This document shows positions 23,501 through 35,529 of a stretch of 64,000 nt of DNA, one piece after another. A program made the translations under genes and the position numbers. How positions within the stretch are numbered: position 1 is the first letter of the stretch; each line of letters starts with the position of its first letter. The stretch spans positions 2,728,001-2,792,000 of the forward strand of contig JAHREC010000011.1 in assembly GCA_020081605.1 (NCBI GenBank), given 5' to 3'. Source of the stretch: Albifimbria verrucaria. Lineage: Eukaryota > Ascomycota > Sordariomycetes > Hypocreales > Stachybotryaceae. A model generated the notes under the pieces. The model ran no database searches, had not been told where the DNA came from, and was given only the letters and a program-made list of their open reading frames with translations.

Positions 23501-23753
23501 AATTCGATGTTCGGAAAGTCCCTCAGTACTTCGGTAACCATACTACCAGAAACCCCAACCCAACTTCTCCAACTGGGTAGCCAGCTATAGCGATTTTGTG
23601 AGACGCTATTCTCCCAAGCGTATAGAGGACATTCTGTCCTATGGATCTCTCAGTGATGCCATCATGGACCTCATCTAGCATGAGATATGCCGCTTGTTGC
23701 TCGATAACCAAAGGACAAAACAGAACTACGGTGTACTCGTCAAGGCTTGGCAT
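20593..23753 (-). CDS. Fungal NLR: nucleoside phosphorylase-like domain, NB-ARC ATPase, TPR repeats
   Basis: N-terminus: a PNP_UDP-like domain (DEYTVVLFCPLVIEQQAAYL; GLLVGIGAGIPS; GGIAIEMEAAGMM; VIRGISDFADENK). Middle: NB-ARC with P-loop ALWGLSGIGKTQL, kinase-2 WTLIIDNMD, a GSILVILRTK arginine motif and CHPLSLRLAA, followed by a winged-helix-like segment. C-terminus: TPR units (LFRHLGRYDEATRLYEGIL; IENNLGLIYHARQKYDIAL). This is a well-known fungal NLR layout; such proteins act in non-self recognition or incompatibility. Introns: 22129-22175 and one near 22805-22860 whose phase does not fit exactly. Single-base breaks occur near 23555 (G run), 22430, 21079 and 20877. The start ATG at 23753 is the first in frame. 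The assembled product would be about 1,000 residues. Confidence 0.82.
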
Positions 23754-24328
23754 TGCCACTACGACAAGACGGATTAGCTTTAACTGAGAGGCTGATGCTG
23801 TGATAGCTATCGTGTGTATACTCTCACAAGAGAAATCTTGACCATGCGAGCTACGGCTACTGTCATCGAAAGACTATAGGAGTTGCCTCGAAGAGCAATG
23901 GTAGACCGATTTTCACGAGGATGCTTGTTCTTGTGTAAGTGGACATTTATTCATTCGAATCTTTCTCATTTGTCGATCCATGGCCTTTTCCTATGGCCCC
24001 CAAATATGCGGGGCTTTATAACTATCTGCCCTTCATGTTGCCAGAAGGATCATAGCCACTTAGCTACGTATCTAGCTGTACAATCACGTGATGGCAACAG
24101 GGATTCAGGTATCTCAGGGTTCTCAGCTGATGTCCGTTGATCGCTCGCTTTCCATAAAATGCCTGGAGTGGGCATTACACTGTGAAGTTTGAGCCTGTAT
24201 CTGTGGACTGTTTCTTTCCTCGAGTTAGATATAATCTAGCTCGTAACGTGTTTCCACTTAGCCTTGTACCAGACATCGCACGAAGTCCTTCTTCGCCTGC
24301 TGACGTCCGCTACAAGCAATAGTACACC
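23754..24328. other. Divergent promoter between NLR and C2H2 genes
   Basis: No gene. It contains the start regions of both flanking, oppositely directed genes. Confidence 0.5.
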
Positions 24329-25544
24329 ATGAGTGAAGCTCCTGCAAGCGGACAGCCATCTACTGTTGATACATGCGAGGAAGGTGGAACGATGCTAGGG
24401 AAAAGAGACCTCGGCCCAACTGGACGGAAGAGGTTGCATCAAGCTCGTGGCAAGCTTCTCCTGACTCGTCCTTCTCTTTGCCCGCCGAGTACCCTCCATC
24501 CAAACGCAACAAAAGAGTCGAGGAAATCAATCTAGAGTTCGTCGAGCAATCTGATAAATTATTTTACTGTACTTGGGACAATTGCCAAGAGAGCGTTCGC
24601 AGCTTCTCGGGAAGATTCGAGTGGACGTAAGCAAGTCACTCCCTTTCATGCCTTGAACATGTTCTGAAACGAAATTAGCAAGCACATGGACAGGCACGAA
24701 CGTCCGTATCGCTGCATGAAAGAAGAATGTAGACTTTTGCCTGGTTTTACTTACTCTGGAGGCCTTTTGAGGCATGAACAGGAGGCACATGGGCTACACG
24801 GGGGCCGAAATCGCTTATAAATTGCCCTTACAAAGACTGCAGACGAAACAATGGGAAGGGCTTCAGTCGACAAGAGAATTTAAATGAACATATACGTCGT
24901 GTCCATACAGGTCACAGCCTCGAAGCTTCGCCTGAAGCCTCTCTCGAAGTCTCACTTATACCGTCACCCCGAGCCTCAAGTGGTCCTCCCGTTCCCCAGC
25001 AAATTCTGGGAATAGCTTCAGCGAGCATGTGATTAAACTCGATCGTCCGTACCGCTGTGAGAGAGAAGATTGCAGTAATTTGCCTGGCTTCACTTACTCT
25101 GGAGGCCTTATAAGGCATGAACAGGAGGTACATGGGCTGCACGGCGGATCAAAGGTTTCCCTGAATTGCCCTCACAAAGGCTGCAAACGAAACACGGGAA
25201 AGGGTTTCAGCCGACGAGAGAATCTAAACGAACACATACGTCGTGTGCATACGAATTACAAATCCGAAGCCTCGCCCAGAGACCCGTCTCCCGCGTCATC
25301 ATATGGAAGTGCGGATAGTGGCATTTCGCATCCTCCTAGAGCTAGGATTAGAATGCAGAAACTAGTGGCTGCCAATCCAGAATTTCTGCAATCTCTTCCT
25401 ACGAATGATTTAAATGAGAGCCCCGGGGCAGATATTGCCCAATGGGCATCAAATGTCGACAGACCTCAGGTTAGTCTGTTTTCAACTGAGACTTATTTGT
25501 TTGCAGTTGATTTGCCGCATGATCGCCCTAGAAAGGACCTCTAA
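24329..25544 (+). CDS. C2H2-type zinc-finger protein with internal tandem duplication
   Basis: The ATG at 24329 opens a hydrophilic N-terminus, followed by a finger (FYCTWDNCQESVRSFSGRFEW, then KHMDRH after a 52-nt intron at 24627-24678). The block YRCMKEECRLLPGFTYSGGL, RHEQEAHGLHGG, then a CxxC..FSRQENLNEHIRRVH finger is then found a second time about 350 bp on (25040-25255). The product carries a Ser/Pro-rich tail. Frame breaks near 24408 and 24815 (one base each), and a stop or intron between the two copies near 25030, leave it open whether this is one protein with duplicated fingers or a gene plus a 5'-truncated copy. DNA binding as a transcription factor is inferred. Confidence 0.55.
24690..25255 (+). 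repeat. Tandem duplication of a zinc-finger coding block (about 220 bp, two copies)
   Basis: Copy 1 is about 24690-24910 and copy 2 about 25040-25257. They share long near-identical stretches such as ACTTACTCTGGAGGCCTT and GGCATGAACAGGAGG, and they encode matching finger blocks ending in LNEHIRRVHT. Copies differ at scattered sites, many at third positions, so the duplication is old enough to have diverged but the coding sense is kept. Confidence 0.75.
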
Positions 25545-26018
25545 TACCGACTCTCTGTCCTAGCCACGACGCGTATAGGTGGTTTGTAATGGAAAGTGAC
25601 GACATGTACCGTCATTTACTCTTCGTTTCCGCGGTCTCGTGGTTTGTCTGGCCCATACCTCTGCCTACGTACTGACCTCATCTAACATAACGTGCAGCTG
25701 TTATTGCTTGTCGATTTATGAGGGTCATTTAACTCGGTCATTTCTTTGAGGAGCTATGCTTAGTGTTTTATCTAGTTTCCTGGAAGGCATGGACGAACCG
25801 ATACTTGCCTGAATGTTACTACGTAGAAAGGACATCTCAACTAACCAATTATACGGTTGGGATGGTATATTCGATTTTATGAGATACAGGGCTTCTTGCA
25901 GAACCCCAACCACCAGAAAAGACGTACAGACCAAGATATTGGTAAATAAATGAGATGAAACAGAACTCTGACGCTGCGTTGTATAAATCGTTCGAGCTAT
26001 ATCCTGCCAATTCGTATC
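25545..26018. other. Convergent spacer
   Basis: Between the 3' ends of the zinc-finger gene (+) and the tubby-like gene (-). No supported gene. Confidence 0.45.
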
Positions 26019-26590
26019 TCAAGATAGTCCTACAGCCACTACACCCGCGCCCGAAGCAACCGCTCCTATGGCGCTCTTCTTAGCATTCCTCATTAACCTC
26101 CTCAGGTCTTCAATCTGCGCTACCGAGCTGACCAGAATCTCCTCAAAAGCCTCCGGAGACAAGTCGTTCCTCAGAATCTCAATTGTGCCTGTCTGTCCCG
26201 ACGAATGCAGCTCGACCAAGGACAGGATGCTGCCATCCGCGTCTAAAGCCTGCCACGAAGATTGATATCCGTCTCGGCCCGTCGCCTTCCAGGTAACGCG
26301 GCCCAAACCGCCGTGCGAATCGAAGTGGCCGTTTAGCGCACGGTACGCAATCTCGACTTTGCGCGAGGGAACTTCATCTTGACCTTCTGGGTCATGGACC
26401 AGTCAATCGTCCCCATGACGGCGCCGGCGTTGGGACCTGTCTTCGCGGTCACGGTGAACTCTGGTCCCGAGGAGAAAAGACCGGTGGCATGTTTGATCCC
26501 GTATGCTTCCTCGGTTTGACCCACGGGTGTTAGCCCTGTGGTCCTCCATCCGAGCTTGTATGATTTGGAGTCTTCAAATGGTTGGGACAT
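26019..26590 (-). CDS. Small tubby C-terminal-like fold protein (fungal, about 190 residues)
   Basis: The ATG at 26590 starts MSQPFEDSKSYKLGWRTTGL. The chain is beta-rich (FSSGPEFTVTAKTGPNAGAV; GTIDWSMTQKVKMKFP; GRVTWKATGRDGYQSSWQAL; LVELHSSGQTGTIEIL) and closes with a helix (EEILVSSVAQIEDLRRLMR) and a short hydrophobic end (AIGAVASGAGVVAVGL). This is the general shape of fungal tubby-C-like (LURP/scramblase-fold) proteins; assignment is by pattern only. One base is missing at about 26365, where the two open halves overlap. No intron. Cytosolic, function unknown. Confidence 0.6.
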
Positions 26591-28149
26591 GGTTATGGGG
26601 AAAAGACAATTATATCGAATTAAGACACAGATACAAGATGAAGTCAACTCAAGAAGAAGAATTGCGGTTTGTGTTAGCCAGCCTTATGGTGGTGCAACGG
26701 GACCCGGCCTCTGAAAGTCTAGTTTAAGTAGCGACTGCGGAACACCACATGCTCTCTCCTCCCGGCGGAGAATGCCGATGTCAAGGGCGAATACGAGAAG
26801 CGGCCAGGGTATTAGCTAACTTATGTCCTTAGTATCCAGCATAGCCTGACTTTCAAGCGACGGTCCACTCCGAAATCGCGCAGGTTCAGCTTCTTACATG
26901 ATCCCCACACGTTATGGTGCCTGGCGGGTCGCTCCCAGGGTCTTACAGGGCTGAATCGGCACTCAATTGATGCACCTGCTCTGACGTGTGCAGAGATGAC
27001 CGTCAGGACCTGTTTCTGGAACACTGAAGGACGCCGGCGTCTTACAGGGTACATGCTCCCGCGCAACGCCATTCACGTCTTGCAGCATGCCATTGCAGCA
27101 CAATCAGCAACTTCATCAGCAACTCACCAACTGCTCTCGCACCGCCAATTGTGGCTAGCGTTAAGATATTTAGGCTATCCCCATAGAATTAAGGCTCCTC
27201 GCCAAGCAATAACATGGTCGTAAGGCAAGAAAGCCTAACGTCACTAATTTGGGCAAAACATGCAATGCAAGTCTTGACTCCTCGACAAAGACCCCTGATA
27301 TTGCAAGTGGATCGCCTGTCAAAGCGAACACCCATGTCCAGGGCTCCGGTCCCTGCTAGGGTTGGTAGGGAAAGGGAGGACTGCGAATCACAATTACATA
27401 GGCCTCGACGTAATTTGTACGAATATTATTGTCTAACTCGTTAAATACCACTCACTCAATAAATAGAACAATACCGTAAGAAACAAGCTCTAGCCCGATT
27501 CTAATTAGATTGACATTTATTCCAAATACCACTGCCTCTATCGTCCCTGGTTTTGGCTCTCCACTTGCCCTACATCTTCAGCTTGCATGTCAGTCCCTTG
27601 GCAAAAATGTTCATCGCTAATTAGCCCACAAACCTCGTGGAAGGACGAGGCGGTTCTGACCACACATGAGTGCTTGTCATGGCTATATGCACACACCGCT
27701 TCTCTTCTTACTGCTACTTGCTGCATGGATTCTCACAACACGATGGCGATGATTCCTCCTCCCCGTAGATCAGGGCTTTTCGCAGTGCGTGATCCAGGTA
27801 TCATCATGCCCCTGTCCTCTAAGGTTCTTACATAGGACCTTATATTCATCGACGACAGGCTTATCATTTTTTTACTAAATTAAATATTTAAACCTAGAAA
27901 GACGGTGCGCCGGGAGACTAGCTACAACACCAAACATGGACCATCACCAACCGAATACAAACAATTGCTGTCAAGGTGACCACTAAGCAACTATTATACT
28001 TGAGGTCAACGACATGAATTACCTTATACTATTGCTGCTGTACACGTGATTTCTATTTCTCCATATATAGCTACCTATTTACCCCTCTCTCACCTATAGG
28101 CTTTGCCTATCACTTTTCCAATCCTTGCGCTTCGATTCAATTCGACTCC
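26591..28149. other. 1.5-kb intergenic region, no gene recognised
   Basis: Several short open frames overlap on both strands without domains. A 10-bp direct repeat (TCTTACAGGG) occurs at about 26940 and 27040. The right part (27840-28080) is very A/T-rich. I see no transposon protein remnants. Confidence 0.4.
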
Positions 28150-29093
28150 ATGACTCGTTTCACTATGTTCCATAAACTCCCTGTTGAGCTCCAGACTGCT
28201 ATCTGGGAATACAGCATGCCTGATCCTGAGCCGGAAGTGTGTATTGTTTGGCCTTTGGCAATTCAATATTGGAAAGCCGAGAAACCAGCCTTGCCCTTCA
28301 TGGTCGATACAGCTTGGCCCGCTGTTGTTCATGTCTGTCGGGATGCGCGCGCCATTTTGCTACGCTCCGGGCTGGTCCGATTGCGATACTCTCAGTTAGC
28401 AGGTTTTGATGTTCCATGCCGAGAATTTGACCCCTGCATTGATACACTATACTGGAACCGAGATCAAATTGAGGCCATGGGGATATTCTTCAAAGAACCT
28501 GAGAACGTAGACTTAATGTGCTCGTTGCGTCACATCGCTATAGAGCTGCCTGGAATATATCCATCTCTAATCCCAGCGCCCTTTTGCGAATGGAAAACAC
28601 CTTTCCACGAACTGTAGCATTCGTTGTGCCCGACACATCAGAAGATTACTCATTTCGAGATAGCTTTCTCCCGCCTGCACGCCGGTTCAAATTACGCGAC
28701 ATACCCGAAGACAGACTACAGAATACTACGTGTAGGAATGTGCCTTATAGGACGGAAGATCTATGCGCGACGCAAAGTTTACAACAAGTCATCGAAGCCT
28801 GTCGTAAGCGCCTAATCGATGCCATGAGACCTCAAACGCCGAGTGAGGAGGGTGTATTATGGGACCTAGAAGATAGGAACACCGGTGGATTGAACATCAA
28901 GGTCCAATCGTTTGTTGAATATACGGCAGGCGAGTGGGTAGAAGTTTGCGGCAACCGAAAGTTAGGCCAGCATGGCCAAGCACCACAGGTGCGCTTGATT
29001 CCACCGGGAGATTGGAAGAATCCTCGAGATTATCGTGTTCTTGATGACGACTGTGGCCGTTACCCACATGCCGAGGAGCTGCCTAGAGAGTAG
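28150..29093 (+). CDS. 2EXR domain protein
   Basis: The N-terminus FTMFHKLPVELQTAIWEYSM is the F-x-x-LP-x-E-L-x-x-x-IW signature of the 2EXR family, a large fungal group of unknown biochemical function. The next parts also fit: a WPAVVHVCRDARAILL segment and a DTLYWNRDQ motif. The frame breaks once at about 28578-28584 in a CCC/TTTT stretch; afterwards the chain continues from FPRTVAFVVPDTSEDY to the stop at 29091. About 310 residues. The start at 28150 is the first ATG; a second ATG lies five codons later. Confidence 0.75.
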
Positions 29094-29343
29094 ACTGGCT
29101 CAGCCAAGCAGATGTTAACAACCCTTAGCCTCGTCTGAAGGATTTGTAACAATTCTCAAGTAACTATACACATTTATCAGTTCCAATCCCAGCTTATTAT
29201 TGCTCAAGGCACTTATTTTCTGCTCACCACTTGGATAGCTTATTTCACCTGGCGGAAGTATTTGTTTGCAAGTCTGGGACAATAATACAACCAACAATCT
29301 CTACATAGGATTTATTCACATTTATGTCTACCGTTATATGTAT

Positions 29344-32300
29344 CTAGTTGCCCCTTCTAGACCTGTTGGACAGCAACTGTGACAAAATGAAGTGATTCAC
29401 ATCTTCGTCTCCCCAGTAGCCCAGGTGAGATGCTATGGTATTGATTGGGTTAAAATCCAGAACGCTCCTAGAGCCGGGTCAGTCAGAATCCTATCATCAG
29501 TTTGTTTGAAGACGTATACGTACTCTTGAATGCTATAATCCACTCTTCCATTGCGATTTAGTGCTCGCACTTTGCTCTCTTCCGCCCTCATCTTCCGCGC
29601 TTTTGCGTCGTCCTCATGCAGCTTCTCGGGTGGTGTATCTTGAGAAATTCCTGTTCTCGTCTTCTGGAATCGTGAGAAAAGTGTTTCCAGCTCATCATCG
29701 ATGAGAGTAGGGTCTTTGCCGTTGGTGTTGTTAGACTTGCGCGATGAGGACTCCACCAACTTCTTACGCCGCTCATTGGTTTTGTCTTCCAACTTGGACG
29801 TCTCAGCAAGAACGTCGTCAGCAAGTATACTTGATCCTCCTCCAGGGGGTGCTCTGATCTTGGTGTCTCTGCAGCCAGTCTAGAAATCTCTTCATTGCTC
29901 AGTGCTCGCGTACGGCTAAGCAAATTGTTCGTGATTCCAGCGCTCAAGCTCGACCATAGTCCACTGACACTCTGGCCAACCATGACACCAAGGTCTGCCA
30001 GCCCTTGAGGTGCCACGTTGCTGAAAATGCCCTTCTTTGTGTAAGGAAGTAACTGAGGCTTCAGGGATGCCATGGCAGGGAAATGAGTGGCTCAATGCGA
30101 TAACTGATAGGGTCGGAAGGGTGGAAGATGTTGAACAGTTGTGCCACCTTCGGAGACGAAATCGAAGCTGGCAACCCTGTGATGGGTGAGATGCCGTCTC
30201 CAGAATGGCTCATTGGCCCTGTAAAGAAGGGATCGTCCATGATATCGAGATTCAATGGGCTCTCTGAGGGCATGGCGTGCGGCGAGTGCCGAGCAGCAAT
30301 AGTTCTAGTAGCAGTCAGTGACGTTATCCTGCAAAAGACATGTTGAACATACCGGCCCTTAACCATCTGAAATAGGCCAACCGGCGAACCCAAACAGTAA
30401 AAGTCCTCAACATCAAAGTCAAATTCCATTTCCCGATCGCGAGCTCTTGCTGCTTGTCGGCCTTGAGAAGGCCAGACGCGCAGATTTCTGTTCCCATCTG
30501 GTGAATCATCCTCCCTCTGACGACAGAGCAGATCGAAGAAGATGGCTGAGCCAAGGAGTGTCCCATGATGTGTATCTTGCCTTTGAACTCCGGGTTTCTC
30601 TGGCGAAACAGCCTGGCTATCCTATTGCACTCGCTGAGCACAATTTTGGAGATCTCTTCCCTGTAGGAGCTCTGGTAGAGTAAAACGTCGAGTGCGAGAT
30701 CTGAGATGAGAGATCTGGCAAAGGCCACGCCCTCTATGGTAATGTCCTCAAGAGATGGATCTACAATCAATGTTAGCTATTAAGCTTACTTAACGCAAAA
30801 TAGAGGTATTCGTACAACTTGCTTCGTCCTCTTCGGCTTCGCCCAAATCATGCTCAGTTTGCTTGCCCCGCTGTTTAGGGAAGTTGACTAGGTGTCTCCA
30901 GCAAACAGGGAGAACTTGGACTCGGCAATTCCCATGGGCAGTACCAGATTCTGAATTGAGAGTTTTCAGATCGTCCGAGTCAGCATAAACCGACTTGAGC
31001 GTCTTTCGCATAACATTGACATCGTGAACGAAGTTGACGTTCTCCGCACTAATCTGTAATTAGTATCAAGAATTTCTCAATAATTGTCCGACTTACCGCA
31101 TTCCAATAAGCTGGCCAATCCCATGAGTTATGAGGATAAGGTGCTCGATTTCACGCCCTTGAGTCTCACCGACTTCGAGGCTGTAGTCATTCTGGATCTC
31201 CTCTTCCTGACGCAAACGAACTTCTTCTTCGGTTTCCTCTTTGTTTCGTCCCTTTCCTTCCATCAGGGATGAGAGTTGACGTTGAAGTCTCGCCTGGCGA
31301 GTCCTAGCCGCGGTTGTAGTAGAACTCGCCGTCTTAGAAGCTGCCTTCGAGACGGCCTTGGAGACTGCTTTGAGAGGCTGCTCTGGGACCAACGCCTTCG
31401 TCGACGGTGGAGCTGATCTCCGCTTAGAAGCTTCTTTTCACGCTCGTCCAACTCAGAGGTCTCTGCGGCCGCCGTTGATGACTTTTCGTCCTTGTCTTTC
31501 GAATCATTGGGTTCGGTGTACCCGCGGATAAGCTTGACTCCGCTCAAGTATCCCCTCCAGCAAACTTCTCATACATTGTCGAGGTTACCCATGACAACAC
31601 GCCATCATAAGATAGCCATGCGACATTTGAGTCTTGGTAAGTGACCGAGCTGTTCATGTATGTGCCGAATAGGCGGTGAGATTGCGGTTGTTGAGTGGTA
31701 GGGGACTGCTGCGCAGCATCGGCCTTCAAGTTTTCTCGGGAAGCCTTTGGCGTCACGTCTTTTGCGCCTGACTGGCTACGAGCCCTCACTAATTCTCATT
31801 AGTATTTCATGCCAGCCAAACGCAGACAGGAGATGTAGTCTTACCAGGGTGAAGCCAGGGTTTGGCTTTCAGGTAGCCCTGTCAAAAATTAGCAAGCGAT
31901 AAGAGAATAGCCATATGCCCATACCTCTTCTAGCTGTGCAGCAAGATTTTCTTCACACGGGCGGAGATTTGAGCCTTCTTGGAAAAACCAGGTACCGCGG
32001 CGAACTATCGTTGGTGAGCTTTGGGACGAAGACTGAAGTATGGGCGCATAGTGTTACCTTCATACACCGGGCCAAGCCAATAAACAGGAGCAAGCTCTCT
32101 CTTCTCAACATCAACGTCGAATAAGAAATCTTCGTTGACTGGGATGCGTGTTCCAGCTTCCGAGTCCGTCCCATCCGCACTTAGACTCGTGTTCGAACGA
32201 GTGCTACGGGTGCGCGCTGACGACCGCTTACCCCCAGGCTTCTGAGAGGATATACCACCAGAGGCCTCTGCAGCTTCCATCAACTTTTGGTATGCATTCT

Positions 32301-32730
32301 CGATTGCCTTTGAATCCGACGCTGAGAACGCCGAGAACTTCTTTGGTTGGGGCGGGGTTTCGGCGGTGTGTTGGAGTTCGTGCGGGTTACAAGTAGCTTC
32401 GGCTTTCGCTTTGGTACCTGTGACCTTGTAAGCTTGTGTACCTATAATTTCAGGAATCTGGGAGGGTTGTACATCTACGGCATGGAACCACTGCACGTTG
32501 AGGGGCGGGCAGTCGGGAGGATATGAGCGGGTGCTCTGGCCGTACAGATGAGGGATACTGTGATCCTCTGGCGCATTGGAAGCACCAGCAGTCGCGTCCT
32601 TGGAGCCGTCCTTAGCCTTGTCGGCGGGTGTTGGCGTTGCGGTTCGGCTACTAGCCCACGGGTAGATGGACTCGACAGCGGAGCTCAAGATGGACTTCTC
32701 GGCGGGCTTGCTTGGGGTTCCGGAAGCCAT
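29344..32730 (-). CDS. DDHD domain phospholipase (PA-PLA1/Ddl1-like)
   Basis: A cytosolic or mitochondrial-side phospholipase A1 family member. The N-terminal WWE-like part reads RRGTWFFQEGSNLRPCEENL after the intron at 32005-32057. The middle has THGIGQ. The lipase nucleophile elbow MGHSLG is at about 30550, split by a missing G. The C-terminal DDHD domain contains DVEDFYCLGSPVGLFQM and the hallmark FHPSDPISYRIEPL. After a last intron that begins inside codon GAG and ends at a CTAG acceptor near 29467, the protein ends ASHLGYWGDEDVNHFILSQL (stop at 29344). At least five single-base breaks occur (about 31553, 31400, 30550, 30075, 29850). The ATG at 32730 begins MASGTPSKPAEKS; the frame is open upstream to 32844 behind a possible CAG acceptor, so a further 5' exon, perhaps a mitochondrial presequence, is possible. 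Confidence 0.85.
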
Positions 32731-33732
32731 GGTTGCGATTTGGACCCGCGGTCTGATAACTCGGCGGTTTGGACTCTGTCGCGTAAAGCCGAGAGGCCGC
32801 AGGCGGGCAAACAAGCCACGCTGCTCGTTCCGTATGGCCGCCAACTTGAACGTCGCTGGGGGTTGTCAGGGAGCTGGGCTTGGCTGCAGGTGTTGAGGAT
32901 GAAAGACACGTACCCCGTTATGCGCAATGGGTTTCGAGCGCAGGATGGGATTCTGCAGCAGTCAGGGCATGGGAAAAGACGACGAATCACAGGTGATTCC
33001 CAAGAGGTCTAGCAACCGTTGTGGGATGCTGATCGGAGCCACGTTCGTCACATGTGAATTGAGCGGTGACATCAGCACTTTCTGGTGCGGGAGGACTAAC
33101 CATCTTGGGCCAGGATTGGAGGGGTAATGTCAAAACTTCTCGGCCCGAAGGCTGCATTTGACTACCCTGTACTATGTGCTACAGAATGCATCTGGTGTAA
33201 GCGAGGGTTGATGTGGTCGTTCTTGTAAGAGCTTTGGCCAGGAATTTGTCGTGGCTTCTGCGATCTGAAGCCATGCTCTCTGTAGTCTAAGCTTCTAAGC
33301 CTTACCCATGTTCAAAACCCCTTTGTGCCTACCTTAGCGTCAACTTTGTGAAACATTCAGCCATGTCACACATTCATCTAGTGCAGCCAACAACGTGAAC
33401 AACAATATCCTACTACTGCAGCATGCATATTCAAGGCTTATATTTAATATGAGCACGAGCCAAGAACTCGATACATGCGAGCAATAGCACCGTCCTGCCT
33501 ACATGTAGCCAATCATGGTTGGCTGAAATGGCGTACTCTTGGCCATCAGGATTCTATAACTCCTACACAGCCACGCCCAAATATCTCCCATCTAAGTCAA
33601 CGTTCTTTTTAAGCATCTCAAATGCATTTCTAACCTGCAGTCAAGCAGAGTTTCGATGGAGAGAGCACTTCTTATCCTGCTCTATAATCTTGGGCAAGTG
33701 GAATGCCGTTATCATCTTAGCCAAACAATCGC
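32731..33732. other. Intergenic; DDHD gene 5' region
   Basis: The first 110 bp is open in frame with the DDHD gene and may be part of its exon (see that entry). No other gene is supported; the + frame at 32548-33012 is a shadow. Confidence 0.45.
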
Positions 33733-34598
33733 TCAAAGATTGAAGATGCCCGCATCGAGCCACGTGGACCAAGGCCCTTGGATGTGCTTTGCGAGTTCGC
33801 CAGCAGTGCGGCCCTCGCTGTCCTTGAGGCCACGGACATCTTCATCAGCACCAACGTTCAGTCGGCCCACGGCCATGGATGCCGCTGCCTGAAGAGCGAC
33901 CTCAGGGAACGCGCCATCAGGAACTGTCGACGACAGCCATAGTAGCAGCCAGGCGACCTCCTCCTGGCCGTTCTCAACAGCAAGGTGAAGGCCGCTCTTC
34001 ATACCAGCCAAAGGATCCTGGTAGCGGAGCAGTGCACCAACATCGGCGCCGTCGTTGCTTGCGTCATGCAGCAGTACGACGATACCGCCGACATCACCCT
34101 CGGAGCACATGACATGGAGAGCTCGTGCCGGGCGGGCTTCCGGGTGGCTCTCCAGGTAGGCCTCCTCCGTGATCGAGGGCAGGATGTCCAGGTTCTCCTC
34201 AGTACCACCCTCGTTGGTGTAGCGGGTCAGGATGCTAGCACCGGGTGTCGTCTGAAGGAACTGGTTCGTTGTGGAGGGGCCAGCCGCATTGCCAGGCAGA
34301 TACTTGTCGCAGCTTGGGCACTTGAGGGAGAGGGCCACAGTGGAGGACTCATCAAGGAAACATTGCCTAATGCCGGGTTCAACGACCGTTACAACGCCAT
34401 GGCCAAGAAGACGTCCTGAAGAAAAGTTTGCAACAGACTTATACAAAGATGCACTTACCAGTGAAAGTGACAGCCACAGGGCAGCTCGAGATCATCGGGC
34501 ACCGTTTCCTCTGCGGCGGTGCCACCCTCGTTGCGGTCCTCATCGTCCTCTCCGAGCCGGAGGACGAGAGGCTCTTCACAGGCCTTGCAGTGAGACAT
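33733..34598 (-). CDS. RING-like zinc and ankyrin-repeat protein
   Basis: Two exons (34459-34598 and 33733-34366, intron 34367-34458) give 257 residues with no frame break. The start MSHCKACEEPLVLRLGEDDE gives one Cys pair; LELPCGCHFHWQCF spans the splice site, and KCPSCDKYL gives the last pair, so the order C-x2-C..C-G-C-H-x-H..C-P-x-C resembles a RING/zinc-ribbon. The rest is ankyrin-like (ARALHVMCSEGDVGGIVVLL; KSGLHLAVENGQEEVAWLLL; DSEGRTAGELAKHIQG). It might be an E3-type adaptor; this is inference from the zinc motif. Confidence 0.72.
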
Positions 34599-35529
34599 CG
34601 GGGATGGGATGGTAAAGGTGGACAGATGCGGCACCGATTAGGTTCAAAGTGGTACGCCCGTTATGACGCGGCAATCCCTGCAAGCCCAACGAGGTTTCGT
34701 AGCCTGCACGTAGGATTCAGTGTGGCTATGACCAAGGATGTTGCGCGTCGCCGGGCTTGAAATTTATCGAGAATGGGTGTTTTTATGCCAACTGCCTAAA
34801 AGCAAGGGTACGTTGGCCCGATGTAGATTCGCTAGTAAATCGGGCGCTGTGCGACCTGGTGCCAAAGGATGGGGACCTCTAGGGAAGGGTTTTTTCGCTG
34901 GCGCCTGATGGGCATTACATCAGCCCACGTCTAGCCCCACAGGGCGTCTGTACCCATTGCAACAGGGGACTATGAATAGCTTGGGGCAACGTAGGTACCT
35001 AATGGAATACACGTTGACCTGGGGAGAGACACGAGACGGGCCCCATTGCCACGTAGAAAAATGCTAAGGCTCGGGAGAAAATTAGAGGAGCACCGGACGA
35101 ATGGTAAGAACGGAATTGCATAATTTCTGGCGCCTGTGGATTTTTCTGCGGTGTCGTGGCTCCACGTTGGCTGGTCGCCGGACTGAGCTGGCTCGACGGA
35201 GGATACTTGCTTGGCTGCGCCTTGCGACGGCTCCAGGTACCAAGAGCTGCTGGCCAGGATGCCCCGCAGTGGCTGGTGCTTGTGCTTGTGCTTGTGCTGC
35301 TTGGGAAGAGAGGTACGGTACCAGCACCATCGTCATAAGCCAAGCAAGCACCAACTCCCATCAGCAACCCCCGCCCCTCCACCATTGACCATTGCATGTA
35401 CAAAGCAGGCCTCGTGTCCCTGCCAATCCCCGGATCGCCAGGCTTCTGCACTCAAACCTCTTCTCTTTTCCCACTGCTCCCTTTCCTTTCGTCTCTTTTT
35501 TCTTGGTCGCTTCATCTACTCCCACAACC
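34599..35529. other. Divergent promoter between RING/ankyrin gene and fimbrin
   Basis: No gene. CT-rich sequence at about 35455-35510 precedes the fimbrin start, as is common in highly expressed fungal genes. The overlapping frames at 35000-35680 lack support. Confidence 0.5.

Noticed and set aside
10553..23753. Pseudogenisation of the chitinase, ankyrin and NLR genes
   Set aside because: The breaks have the same one-base-missing pattern as in essential genes, coding sequence between them is well preserved, and no internal nonsense mutations in the correct frame were seen.
26591..28149. Transposon remnant
   Set aside because: No transposase-like frame, terminal inverted repeats or target-site duplication found; only a 10-bp direct repeat.
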